DNA of 64,000 nucleotides, taken from Bog-756 sp963769905 (lineage in GTDB: Bacteria; Actinomycetota; Acidimicrobiia; Acidimicrobiales; RAAP-2). Shown here piece by piece: positions 29,346 through 37,661 of the stretch (positions within the stretch are counted from its first letter, which is position 1; the number at the start of each line of letters is the position of its first letter). The stretch is from contig CAVYNG010000002.1 of the NCBI GenBank assembly GCA_963769905.1, positions 310,001-374,000 on the forward strand, written 5' to 3'. Below the pieces are notes generated by a model. The model was given only the letters and a program-made list of their open reading frames with translations. It made no database searches and had not been told where the DNA came from. Position numbers and translations under genes: made by a program.

Positions 29346-29405
29346 GACTCGAACCTGCGCTCACGGCTCCGGAGGCCGATGCTCTATCCGCTGAGCTACG
29401 AGGGC
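29334..29405 (-). tRNA. tRNA-Arg (anticodon CCG)
   Basis: The reverse strand folds as a 72-base tRNA: acceptor GCCCTCG with CGAGGGC, D-arm GCTC/GAGC, anticodon loop CTCCGGA giving anticodon CCG, T-arm GCAGG TTCGAGT CCTGC, discriminator G. CCA is not encoded (the next bases are CAA). The outermost anticodon-stem pair is a T-T mismatch. It is divergent from argS, whose enzyme charges it. Confidence 0.93.
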
Positions 29406-29540
29406 ACGATGTGCAGCGAACCGGCGACCCCCGAGGGTCGCGGCTGCTCCACGAGGCAGCCAACTGTACTGCCAACGGCTGATCCCCCTCTCGCCCTCCC
29501 AAGCGCCCGACCCTGGTCGACCACGTATTCTCGCAGCAAC

Positions 29541-31181
29541 ATGCCTGAACGCGACCAACTCGCCCTCGCAGTCAGCCACGCCGTGAAGACGGTCGCGGAT
29601 CGCGACGGTCTCGAGCTGGCTGTCGATCCGGACGACGTCCACCTCGAGCGTCCGGCCCGACGTGAGCACGGTGACTGGTCGACCAACGTGGCGCTCGTGG
29701 TGGCCAAGCGAGCCGGCGCCAACCCGCGAGCCCTCGCCACCTCTCTGCAAGAGGTCCTGTCCGCCGAGCCGCCGCCCCATGTTGCGTCGGTCGAGGTCGC
29801 GGGGCCGGGCTTCGTCAACTTCCACCTCGACATCGGCTGGCTCCACGACGCCCTCGCCGAGCTCCTCGAACTGCGCGAGGAGAGCTACGCGCGCCCTGAC
29901 GTCGGGCACGGCGAGCGCGTCCAGGTCGAATTCATCTCGGCCAATCCGACCGGCCCGATCCACGTCGGGAACGGCTGGTGGGGGAGTTACGGCGACGCCC
30001 TCGCCCGAGTCCTCGCCCGCTCGGGTTACCAGGTGAGTCGCGAGTACTACGTGAACGACACGGGCGGCCAGATCAGGACCCTCGGCGAGAGCCTCCTCGC
30101 GCGTCGTCAGGGCGCCGACGTCCCCGAAGGCGGCTACCAGGGCGAGTACGTGACCGAGCTCGCGGGCGAGTACGAAGGCCCCGACGACGTCACCACCGCC
30201 GGTCGATGGGCGGCCGACCGGATCCTCGATCGCATCAGAGCCACGCTCCAATCGATCGGCATCGTGTTCGACGAGTGGTACAGCCAGGCCTCGATCGAGG
30301 AGAGCGGCGCGGTCGAGGAGACCATTGCCCTGCTCGCCGCGAAGGGACTCGTGTTCGAGGAGGATGGCGCCACCTGGTTCCGGGCCACAGAGCTCGGCGA
30401 CAATCGCGACCGGGTCCTCCGCAAGTCCGACGGCGATGCGACCTACCTCGCCGGTGACATCGCGTACCACCGCGACAAGTTCCTGATCCGCGGGTACGAC
30501 CGGGTGATCGACGTCTTCGGCGCCGACCATCACGGCCAGGTCGCGAGCTTGACGGCAGGGGTCGCGGCCCTGGGCGTCGATCCCTCCCGGCTCGAGGTCA
30601 AACTCGGTCAGATGGTCTCGCTGGTCGATGGCGACGAGGCGGTCAAGATGGGAAAACGGGCCGGCAACGCGATCTCGCTCGACTCGCTGATCACCGACAT
30701 CGGACCCGATGCGACCCGCATCCTCAGTCTGATGAGCTCTCTCGATCAGGCCACCACCTTCGACCTCGCCGTGGTCCGCGAAGAGTCGGTCGAGAACCCG
30801 GTGTTCTACGTCCAGATGGCGAGCGCCCGCATCGGCGGCGTCGGGAGGAAGGCAGCGGAACGCGGGATCGTCCGTACGCCACTCGCCGAGGTCGACCTGT
30901 CGGTCCTCACCCACGAGCGCGAGCTCGAACTGATCCGCTGCCTCGAGGAACTCCCTGAGGTCGTCGCGGAGGCAGCCGTCGATCGTGCTCCCACCAAGGT
31001 CACCGCCTGGGTCCGCCGCCTCGCCACCAGCTTCCACGGCTTCTACCACGACTGCCCGATCCTCTCCCCGGTTGTCGACGAGCCGGTGCGTCAGGCTCGG
31101 CTCTGGTTGGTCGAGGGGACCCGGATCGGCCTGGCCATCGGGCTCGGGCTTCTCGGCGTGGCCGCGCCGGAGTCGATGTGA
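29541..31181 (+). CDS. argS: Arginyl-tRNA synthetase
   Basis: This class I synthetase charges tRNA-Arg. The 546-residue protein has the N-terminal additional domain, the ANPTGPIHVGN form of the HIGH motif near residue 142, EYYVNDTGGQI, the DVFGADHHGQV segment, the KMGKRAGN form of the KMSKS loop near 375, and the all-helical anticodon-binding DALR domain at the end. ATG 29541 is chosen at the start of homology; the frame is open through the tRNA upstream. It is first in argS-lysA-hom-thrC, and its stop overlaps lysA by GTGA. Confidence 0.97.
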   Translation: MPERDQLALAVSHAVKTVADRDGLELAVDPDDVHLERPARREHGDWSTNVALVVAKRAGANPRALATSLQEVLSAEPPPHVASVEVAGPGFVNFHLDIGWLHDALAELLELREESYARPDVGHGERVQVEFISANPTGPIHVGNGWWGSYGDALARVLARSGYQVSREYYVNDTGGQIRTLGESLLARRQGADVPEGGYQGEYVTELAGEYEGPDDVTTAGRWAADRILDRIRATLQSIGIVFDEWYSQASIEESGAVEETIALLAAKGLVFEEDGATWFRATELGDNRDRVLRKSDGDATYLAGDIAYHRDKFLIRGYDRVIDVFGADHHGQVASLTAGVAALGVDPSRLEVKLGQMVSLVDGDEAVKMGKRAGNAISLDSLITDIGPDATRILSLMSSLDQATTFDLAVVREESVENPVFYVQMASARIGGVGRKAAERGIVRTPLAEVDLSVLTHERELELIRCLEELPEVVAEAAVDRAPTKVTAWVRRLATSFHGFYHDCPILSPVVDEPVRQARLWLVEGTRIGLAIGLGLLGVAAPESM

Positions 31182-32521
31182 CGACCGGACCCCCGATGAC
31201 CCCGGCGCGCCCGGACCCGACCGGTCCGGTCGCGCGCCGGTTGTTGCCGATGACCGCGGAGATCGCCTCCGACGGACAGCTGCGGGTCGGGGGAGTCGGC
31301 CTGGTGGATCTCGCCGAGGAGCACGGCACCCCCCTGTTCGTCTACGACGAGGCCCACCTTCGGGCGAACTGCCGCGAAGCGGTCGCCGCCTGGGGTGAGG
31401 GTGTCGCGTACGCCACGAAGGCGTTCCTCTGCGTGGCCATGGCCCGACTCGCGTTCGAGGAGGGCATGTGGCTCGACGTCTCGACAGGGGGAGAGCTCCA
31501 CGTCGCCCTGCGCGCCGGGGTCGCCCCGGAGGGCCTCGTCCTCCACGGCAACAACAAGTCCGTCGACGAGCTGGCGACCGCCCTCCGGACGAGAGTCGGG
31601 CGAATCGTGGTCGATTCCTTCGACGAGCTCGAACGGCTCGAAGCCCTGCTCTCTTCCGGCGCGGGCGTCGCCCCCGACGGCGCGCGACCGAAGGTGCTGG
31701 TCCGGGTCACCCCGGGCATCGAGGTGCACACCCACGAGTTCGTGCAGACCGGACAGGACGACTCCAAGTTCGGGTTCGGGCTCGGCTCCGGCGCGGCCGA
31801 CCGGGCGATCGAGCGCGTCGGGGATCTCGAGAAAGAAGGTCTCCTCGACTTCACCGGCATCCATGCCCACCTCGGGAGCCAGGTCTTCGCGCTCGCACCC
31901 TTCACCAAGGCTGTGGAGGTGCTCGCCAGGTTCTTCGCGCCACTCGGCCTTCCGGAGCTGGTCGTCGGGGGCGGGTTGGGTGTCGCCTACGTCAGCGGGG
32001 AGGAGGCACCGCCGATGGCCGAATGGGCCTCGGAAGTGCGGCGTGCCTGCCGCGACGCAGGGATCCCCGATTCGGTCCGGGTGACCGCCGAACCGGGTCG
32101 GTCGATCGTGGCCCGGACCGCGATCACCCTCTACCGGGTCGGCACGATCAAGGAGGTGCCGGGACACCGCACCTACGTCTCGGTCGACGGGGGGATGAGC
32201 GACAATCCGCGTCCGGTGCTCTACGGGAGCGGCTACGAGGCGTTCCTTCCTCGGGACCCGTTCGCCGACCGCACCAGGTCGGTCCGCGTCGTGGGCAAAC
32301 ACTGCGAGACGGGCGACGTGGTGGTGTCCGACGGGTACGTGCCTGAGGACATCCAGGTGGGCGATGTGCTGGCGACGCCGGTGACCGGTGCCTACGGCCA
32401 CTCGATGGCCTCCAACTACAACAAGGTCCCTCGGCCGGCCGTGGTCTTCGTGGGCGGTGGGACGGCCCGGACGGTCGTGCGCCGCGAAACCCTCGACGAC
32501 ATGGTGCGTCTCGACGTCTGA
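31178..32521 (+). CDS. lysA: Diaminopimelate decarboxylase
   Basis: LysA is a PLP enzyme making lysine from meso-diaminopimelate. The 447-residue protein has the PLP lysine in AYATKAFLC near residue 72, HAHLGSQ, the phosphate loop GGGLGVAY, AEPGRSIV, and the second-subunit active-site pieces HCETGDVVV and GAYGHSMASNYN. GTG 31178 overlaps the argS stop; the first 25 residues before the homologous region are unusually Pro/Thr-rich, and ATG 31196 or 31250 could serve instead. The argS-lysA-hom order is common in actinomycetes. Confidence 0.96.
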   Translation: MTTGPPMTPARPDPTGPVARRLLPMTAEIASDGQLRVGGVGLVDLAEEHGTPLFVYDEAHLRANCREAVAAWGEGVAYATKAFLCVAMARLAFEEGMWLDVSTGGELHVALRAGVAPEGLVLHGNNKSVDELATALRTRVGRIVVDSFDELERLEALLSSGAGVAPDGARPKVLVRVTPGIEVHTHEFVQTGQDDSKFGFGLGSGAADRAIERVGDLEKEGLLDFTGIHAHLGSQVFALAPFTKAVEVLARFFAPLGLPELVVGGGLGVAYVSGEEAPPMAEWASEVRRACRDAGIPDSVRVTAEPGRSIVARTAITLYRVGTIKEVPGHRTYVSVDGGMSDNPRPVLYGSGYEAFLPRDPFADRTRSVRVVGKHCETGDVVVSDGYVPEDIQVGDVLATPVTGAYGHSMASNYNKVPRPAVVFVGGGTARTVVRRETLDDMVRLDV

Positions 32522-32547
32522 ACTGGTCCGGAGGACGGACCGCCGCG

Positions 32548-33882
32548 ATGCCAGGCGGTAGCGTGATCCGGGTGACCTCCGCAACACCGTCGGGCCGCAC
32601 CGTCGGCGTCGGAGTGCTCGGCTGCGGTTCCGTCGGTTCCGCGCTCGTCGGCATTCTCCAAGACCGCTCGGAGGCGATCGCTGTCCAAGCCGGCGCGCGA
32701 CTCGCCGTCGCCGGAATCGCCGTTCGGGATCCGACCAGCGCGCGTGCGCCGCACGTGCCGAGCAACCTGCTCACCTCCGACGCGAAGGGGCTCGTGGCCG
32801 ATCCGGCCGTGGAGGTCGTCGTCGAGGTCATCGGCGGCCTCTCGCCCGCGGGGGAGCTGGTCCGCATGGCCCTCGAGGCGGGGAAGCCAGTGGTCACCGC
32901 CAACAAGGCCCTGCTCGCCTCCGCCGAGGGCGTCGAGCTCCGTTCGCTGGCGAGCGAACGCGGTGTCGACCTCCTCTACGAGGCGTCGGTCGCCGGCGCG
33001 ATCCCCCTGGTACGCGCCCTGCGCGAGTCGTTGACCGGCGAGCGCATCCGGCGGGTGATGGGCATCGTCAACGGCACCACCAACTTCATCCTCACCAAGA
33101 TGAGCGAGCAGGGCGCCGACTTCGGGGAGGTCCTGGCAGAGGCCCAGGCCCTCGGGTTCGCGGAAAGCGATCCGACCGCCGATGTCGAGGGATTCGACGC
33201 GGCGGCGAAGGCGGCGATCCTCGCCGGGGTCGCGTTCGGCTACGACGTCGCCGACACCGAGGTCCTGCGTGAGGGGATCACCGGTATCCGAGCCGTCGAC
33301 GTCGAGGTCGCCGAGCGCTTCGGCTACGTGATCAAGCTTCTCGCGGTCGTCGAGCGCACCGACGACGACTCGTTGTCGGTGCGCGTCCATCCGGCAATGG
33401 TTCCGCGGGAGCATCCCCTGGCAGGGGTACGCGGCGCCTTCAACGCGGTCTTCATCGAGGGCGAGGCCGCCGGGGAGCTCATGCTCTACGGCCAGGGCGC
33501 CGGCGGGCTGCCGACCGCCAGCGCGGTCGTCGGGGATCTCATCGACGCGGTCCGCAACCGGCTCGCCGGTACCTCCGCTCCCGCGCCGGAGCGCCAGCCG
33601 GCCCGCCTGCTGCCCGTCTCGGAGCTCGAGACCCCCTACTACGTGAGCCTCGACGTGGTGGACCGTCCCGGCGTCCTCGCCGCGGTCGCCGCGATCTTCG
33701 GCGAGCACTCGGTGTCGATCCGGTCGATGGAGCAGGAGGGCATCGCCGACGAAGCACGCCTGCACTTCCTGACCCATCTCGCCCGCGAGGGTTCGGTGCG
33801 CGACACGCTCGCCGCACTCGATCGTCTCGACGCAGTCGCGAACATCGGGGCGGCGATGCGCATCGTCGGTGATTCCGGGTGA
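32548..33882 (+). CDS. hom: Homoserine dehydrogenase
   Basis: This enzyme reduces aspartate semialdehyde to homoserine, the branch point to threonine and methionine. In 444 residues it has the NAD(P) loop GVLGCGSVGSAL near residue 23, VTANKALLA, the catalytic-domain signature GIVNGTTNFIL, and a C-terminal ACT domain (YYVSLDVVDRPGVLAAVAA onward) that normally gives threonine feedback. ATG 32548 is 26 bases past lysA; GTG 32569 is an alternative. The stop overlaps thrC by GTGA. Confidence 0.96.
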   Translation: MPGGSVIRVTSATPSGRTVGVGVLGCGSVGSALVGILQDRSEAIAVQAGARLAVAGIAVRDPTSARAPHVPSNLLTSDAKGLVADPAVEVVVEVIGGLSPAGELVRMALEAGKPVVTANKALLASAEGVELRSLASERGVDLLYEASVAGAIPLVRALRESLTGERIRRVMGIVNGTTNFILTKMSEQGADFGEVLAEAQALGFAESDPTADVEGFDAAAKAAILAGVAFGYDVADTEVLREGITGIRAVDVEVAERFGYVIKLLAVVERTDDDSLSVRVHPAMVPREHPLAGVRGAFNAVFIEGEAAGELMLYGQGAGGLPTASAVVGDLIDAVRNRLAGTSAPAPERQPARLLPVSELETPYYVSLDVVDRPGVLAAVAAIFGEHSVSIRSMEQEGIADEARLHFLTHLAREGSVRDTLAALDRLDAVANIGAAMRIVGDSG

Positions 33883-34949
33883 GCCCGGCAAGGGGTGCGC
33901 CTCTCTGGAGAGGCGTCATCGAGGAGTACCGCGAATATCTGCCGGTGTCGCAGGCGACGCCGGTCGTCACGTTGCTCGAGGGCGGTACGCCGTTGTTGCC
34001 GGCTCCCCGTCTCTCCGCGCGCGTCGGTGCACGGGTCATGCTCAAGGTCGAAGGTGCCAACCCGACCGGCTCCTTCAAGGACCGGGGCATGACGGTTGCG
34101 ATCTCCAAGGCGGCCGAGTCGGGCGCGAAGGCGGTGGTCTGCGCCTCGACCGGCAACACCTCGGCGTCCGCGGCGGCCTTCGCGGCGCGCGCCGGGCTGA
34201 CCTGCGCGGTCCTCATCCCCGAGGGCCACATCGCTCTCGGGAAGCTCGCGCAGGCCCTCATCCACGGTGCACGGGTACTTCAGGTGCGTGGCAACTTCGA
34301 CGACGCGTTGACGATCGTCCGCGAGCTCGACGAGCGCGCCCCGGTCACCGTCGTCAACTCGGTCAACCCGTTCCGGATCGAGGGCCAGAAGACCGGCGCA
34401 TTCGAGATCATCGACGAGCTGGGGGACGCACCGGACGTGCACTGCATCCCGGTCGGCAACGCCGGCAACATCACCGCCTACTGGAAGGGGTATCTGGAGT
34501 TCAAAGAGTCGGGCCGCGCGACTCGTCTTCCCCGGATGCTCGGGTTCCAGGCCGCCGGCGCCGCCCCGATCGTCGAGGGTCATCCGATCGAGGAGCCCGA
34601 CACAGTGGCGACTGCCATCCGGATCGGCAATCCCGCCAGCTGGTACGGCGCGACCTCCGCGGCGTCGGAGTCGGGTGGCGGGATCGCCGCGGTCACCGAC
34701 GACGAGATCCTCGAGGCCTACCGCTTCCTTGCCGCCGAGGAGTCGGTCTTCTGCGAGCCCGCGTCGGCCGCGTCGGTCGCCGGTCTCCTCCGCCACGGGC
34801 TCCCCGAGGGCCTCGGGCCGGCGACGACGGTGGTCTGCGTCCTGACCGGCCACGGCTTGAAGGATCCCGACATCGCGATCAGCCAGATCTCCGTCCCGAC
34901 CGTCGTCGACGCGGATCTCGGTGCGGTGCTCGCAGAGTTGTCGATCTGA
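33879..34949 (+). CDS. thrC: Threonine synthase
   Basis: ThrC converts O-phosphohomoserine to threonine with PLP. The 356-residue protein has the lysine in NPTGSFKDRGM near residue 61, CASTGNTSASAAAFAARAG (partly shown), and the phosphate-cradle glycine loop PVGNAGNI, matching the short actinobacterial form. GTG 33879 overlaps the hom stop by four bases. thrB, usual next in this cluster in other actinomycetes, is absent before rho. After the stop come 377 bases of leader for rho. Confidence 0.96.
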   Translation: MSPARGAPLWRGVIEEYREYLPVSQATPVVTLLEGGTPLLPAPRLSARVGARVMLKVEGANPTGSFKDRGMTVAISKAAESGAKAVVCASTGNTSASAAAFAARAGLTCAVLIPEGHIALGKLAQALIHGARVLQVRGNFDDALTIVRELDERAPVTVVNSVNPFRIEGQKTGAFEIIDELGDAPDVHCIPVGNAGNITAYWKGYLEFKESGRATRLPRMLGFQAAGAAPIVEGHPIEEPDTVATAIRIGNPASWYGATSAASESGGGIAAVTDDEILEAYRFLAAEESVFCEPASAASVAGLLRHGLPEGLGPATTVVCVLTGHGLKDPDIAISQISVPTVVDADLGAVLAELSI

Positions 34950-35069
34950 GCCGCCCCGACGAGGTGTCCGGACCGCCCGCGTGGTGCATGGAACCGGTGG
35001 ACGCCGGGTACAATGGAGGTGTCGGGCGTTTGCTCGGGGCGGTCGCGAACCGCTTGGGACGCCCCATTG

Positions 35070-35098
35070 TTGCCCCAATGCCCGGCTCCCTGTACTAT
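35070..35098 (+). promoter_or_regulatory. Probable rho promoter
   Basis: TTGCCC (35070-35075), a 17-base spacer and TACTAT (35093-35098) form the best sigma-70-like promoter in the 377-base thrC-rho gap, implying a leader of about 220 bases. A TACAAT at 35009 lacks a plausible -35 box. The long leader would suit the autoregulation that rho genes often show, but no specific attenuator is identified. Confidence 0.5.
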
Positions 35099-35291
35099 GG
35101 GTGCACCGTCGCCACCACGATTGCCCGTTCGGGCCTGTGGGCGGGACCTTCTGGTTCGCTTCTCTCGACGCGACCAGTCCGTGCCGGGCGACGGGAGGGG
35201 GAGCGACTGTGGCGAGAGTCGACACTCGGGGCCCGGAGCTCCCTACCCTGAATCACTGGCACCTGGAACCAAACCATCTGCCAACGAGGAC

Positions 35292-35330
35292 ATGTTGAAA
35301 CAAGACATGTTGAAGCGAGGAAGCCGATGA
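35292..35330 (+). CDS. Twelve-codon upstream ORF overlapping rho start
   Basis: ATG 35292 opens MLKQDMLKRGSR and stops at TGA 35328-35330, overlapping the rho ATG as ATGA. The DNA contains two copies of GACATGTTGAA 15 bases apart, giving MLK twice; the second ATG at 35307 is also in frame. Translation could couple to rho. The preceding ribosome site (GAGGA) is only two bases from the first ATG, so initiation may be poor or start at the second ATG. Speculative as a gene. Confidence 0.35.
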   Translation: MLKQDMLKRGSR

Positions 35331-37111
35331 CTGCCGACCAGCAGCTCGAGCGCTCGGTGTTGGAGAGCAAAGAGCGAGAAGAGCTCCATGCGATCGCACA
35401 GGCCCTCTCGGTCAAGACCAACACCCGCACGAAGAAAGCTGACATCATCGACGGCATCCTGAAGGCCGCAGGCGTGGCCGTCAGCGGTGCCGGCGGGGAC
35501 GGCCACGCGTCGCCGGAGGACGTTCGCACCAACGGCGACCGGGCGGCCAATGGCGCATCTGGGGGTGCGCGCGGGAAACAGCCCGTGCACTCCTTCGGTC
35601 CGTCCGACGACGCAGAGCTGATCGACCAGCGGGTCGATCTTGACGAAGAGCTCAACGACGTCGTCGCGGAGTCGGACGACCTGGCGTTCGCCGGCCCGTC
35701 CGATGCGACCCGGTCCGGAGAGCGGTCGGGCGGCCCGCCGGTTGCGGCACCCGGGGGCGGCCACCAGACCGACGGCGGGCGCCAAGGCGGGCAGGGCGGC
35801 GGCAACCAGCCCCGGCAGAACCGCCAGGGCAACCGCAACCAAGGGCGCAACCAGCGCAGCGGTCCCGGCGACGACCTCGGCAATCGCAGGAACAACCGCC
35901 GCCGGCGCGGGCGCGACCGTCAGGGGTCCGGCGACGGCGACCTGCAGGGCGCGGGTGCGCAGGATCAGCAGTACCAGGGCGAGCTCATCCCTGTCCGCGG
36001 ATTGCTCGACTTGCGCGATGAGGGATACGGGTTCCTGCGGTGCGAGGGGTACCTCCCTTCGAGCAAGGACGTCTACGTCTCGATCAGTCAGGCGAGGCGC
36101 CTCGCGCTGCGCAAGGGCGACAGCATCGAGGGCTTCTGCCGGCCAGCCGGCAGCACCGAGAAGTTCCCCGCCCTGCTGCAGGTCGAGCGGGTCTCGGGGC
36201 TCGATCCCGAGGTGGCGAGGAATCGGCCCAGGTTCGAAGACCTGACACCGCTCTTCCCCGACCAGCGACTGCTCCTCGAGACGCCCGGTGACAAGGACAA
36301 CATGACGGCGCGCATCGTCGACCTGCTCTCGCCGATCGGCAAGGGGCAGCGAGGCCTCATCGTCTCCCCGCCCAAGGCGGGCAAGACGACGGTCATGAAG
36401 CAGGTCGCCCATTCGATCGAGGAGAACAACCCCGACGTCCACCTGATGGTCCTGCTGGTCGACGAGCGACCCGAGGAAGTCACCGACATGCGCAGGTCGG
36501 TCCAGGGCGAGGTGGTCGCCTCGACGTTCGACCGCCCCTCCGAGGAGCACACGGCGGTTGCCGAGTTGGCGATCGAGCGAGCCAAGCGCCTGGTCGAGAC
36601 CGGGCGGGACGTGGTCATCATCCTCGACGGCATCACCCGCCTGGCACGTGCGTACAACCTGGCCCAGCCGGCGACCGGGCGGATCATGTCCGGTGGCGTC
36701 GACTCGGGTGCCCTCTACCCTCCGAAGAAATTCTTCGGGGCCGCGAGAAACATCGAGGAAGGTGGTTCGCTCACCATCCTCGCGACGGCCCTCGTCGAGA
36801 CGGGCTCGAAGATGGACGAGGTCATCTTCGAGGAGTTCAAGGGCACCGGCAACATGGAGCTCCGGCTCGACCGCCGGCTTTCCGAGCGCCGCCTCTACCC
36901 GTCGATCGACGTCAACGCGAGCTCGACCCGTCACGAGGAGCTGCTCTTCGACCGGTCGCAGCTCCAACAGGTGTGGAAGCTCCGCCGTGTCCTCAACGCT
37001 CTGGCGAACGAGGGGAGTGCGGCGGCAGGTCTCGAGCTCCTCATGGACAAGATCAGGACGACCAAGAGCAACGACGAGTTCCTCGCGGAGATCGCGAAGG
37101 GCGCGACCTGA
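35327..37111 (+). CDS. rho: Transcription termination factor Rho
   Basis: Rho is the hexameric RNA helicase that ends transcription. The 594-residue protein has the Rho_N helical domain (residues 5-48), an insert of about 150 residues rich in Gly, Arg, Asn and Gln (roughly 60-215, with NRRNNRRRRGRDRQ), the cold-shock RNA-binding domain (RGLLDLRDEGYGFLR), Walker A SPPKAGKTT near 347, the Walker B region VIILDGITRLARAYN, and the R-loop TGSKMDEVIFEEFKGTGN. The basic insert is typical of actinobacterial Rho and widens RNA binding. ATG 35327 has GAGGAAG ahead. Confidence 0.97.
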   Translation: MTADQQLERSVLESKEREELHAIAQALSVKTNTRTKKADIIDGILKAAGVAVSGAGGDGHASPEDVRTNGDRAANGASGGARGKQPVHSFGPSDDAELIDQRVDLDEELNDVVAESDDLAFAGPSDATRSGERSGGPPVAAPGGGHQTDGGRQGGQGGGNQPRQNRQGNRNQGRNQRSGPGDDLGNRRNNRRRRGRDRQGSGDGDLQGAGAQDQQYQGELIPVRGLLDLRDEGYGFLRCEGYLPSSKDVYVSISQARRLALRKGDSIEGFCRPAGSTEKFPALLQVERVSGLDPEVARNRPRFEDLTPLFPDQRLLLETPGDKDNMTARIVDLLSPIGKGQRGLIVSPPKAGKTTVMKQVAHSIEENNPDVHLMVLLVDERPEEVTDMRRSVQGEVVASTFDRPSEEHTAVAELAIERAKRLVETGRDVVIILDGITRLARAYNLAQPATGRIMSGGVDSGALYPPKKFFGAARNIEEGGSLTILATALVETGSKMDEVIFEEFKGTGNMELRLDRRLSERRLYPSIDVNASSTRHEELLFDRSQLQQVWKLRRVLNALANEGSAAAGLELLMDKIRTTKSNDEFLAEIAKGAT

Positions 37112-37199
37112 GCCAGACGGACCTGGCGGACTGCAGCGTTCGCCGTCCGGGCCCGAGGACTACCCCGCTACACTGCGGTGTCTGCGCCGTGCGTCGAGC

Positions 37200-37289
37200 G
37201 AGCACCGAGCAAAAGAGCACCGAGCAAACGAGCACCGAGCAAAAGAGCACCGAGCAAAAGAGCACCGAGCAAAAGAGCACGGAGAAATC
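37200..37289. repeat. 15-bp tandem repeat array abutting the rpmE start codon
   Basis: GAGCACCGAGCAAAA is repeated at 37200, 37215 (last base C), 37230, 37245 and 37260, followed by a degenerate unit at 37275 (GAGCACGGAGAAATC) that ends directly before ATG 37290 and supplies the GGAG ribosome site. The array fills the 5' leader of rpmE and has no other reading. The array's A-rich tails are unusual in this GC-rich DNA. Confidence 0.92.
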
Positions 37290-37526
37290 ATGAAAGCCGA
37301 CACCCATCCCGATTACGTCGAAGCGTCCGTCCACTGCTCGTGCGGCAACACCTTCACCACCCGTTCGACCAAGGCCGACATCCATCTCGAGCTCTGCAAC
37401 GAGTGCCACCCCTTCTTCACCGGCAAGCAGAAGCTGGTCGACTCCGGTGGACGTGTCGAGCGGTTCGAGCGCCGCTACGCGAAGAGCGCGTCGCGGAAGA
37501 AGCGCTCGCAGCCGACCGGTTCCTGA
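37290..37526 (+). CDS. rpmE: 50S ribosomal protein L31
   Basis: This 78-residue protein of the large subunit matches the zinc-binding (C+) form of L31: CSCG near residue 16 and CNECHPFFTGKQKLVDSGGR with its CxxC (partly shown), then the VERFERRY segment. It begins MKADTHPDYVE as usual. ATG 37290 follows GGAG in the last unit of the 15-bp repeat array. It lies between rho and prfA as in many actinomycetes. The 135 bases after it contain two copies of CCTTCGAGGTCG but no clear terminator. Confidence 0.96.
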   Translation: MKADTHPDYVEASVHCSCGNTFTTRSTKADIHLELCNECHPFFTGKQKLVDSGGRVERFERRYAKSASRKKRSQPTGS

Positions 37527-37661
37527 CGACCTCACCCACGGCCTTCGAGGTCGGTCTCACCGACGGGCCTTCGAGGTCGACGCTCTGACGCTTCGGCGTG
37601 GCGGACCGAGAGGGCTCGTTGGTCCGACGATGGATCAAGGGCGCACGAGTACCCTTGGCTC

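Noticed and set aside
27400..29500. A defence island at the tRNA-Arg locus
   Set aside because: Only an IS element and a gene remnant are present; no nuclease, methylase, toxin or other defence gene.
35009..35014. TACAAT as a rho promoter -10 box
   Set aside because: No acceptable -35 box at 16-18 bases; the pair at 35070-35098 is better.
35013..35330. A 105-codon ORF before rho
   Set aside because: Its composition is not coding-like and it contains the probable promoter; only the last 12 codons are considered as a leader ORF.
37200..37289. Possible CRISPR array
   Set aside because: Units are 15 bp with no spacers and end in a ribosome site; it is a simple tandem repeat.
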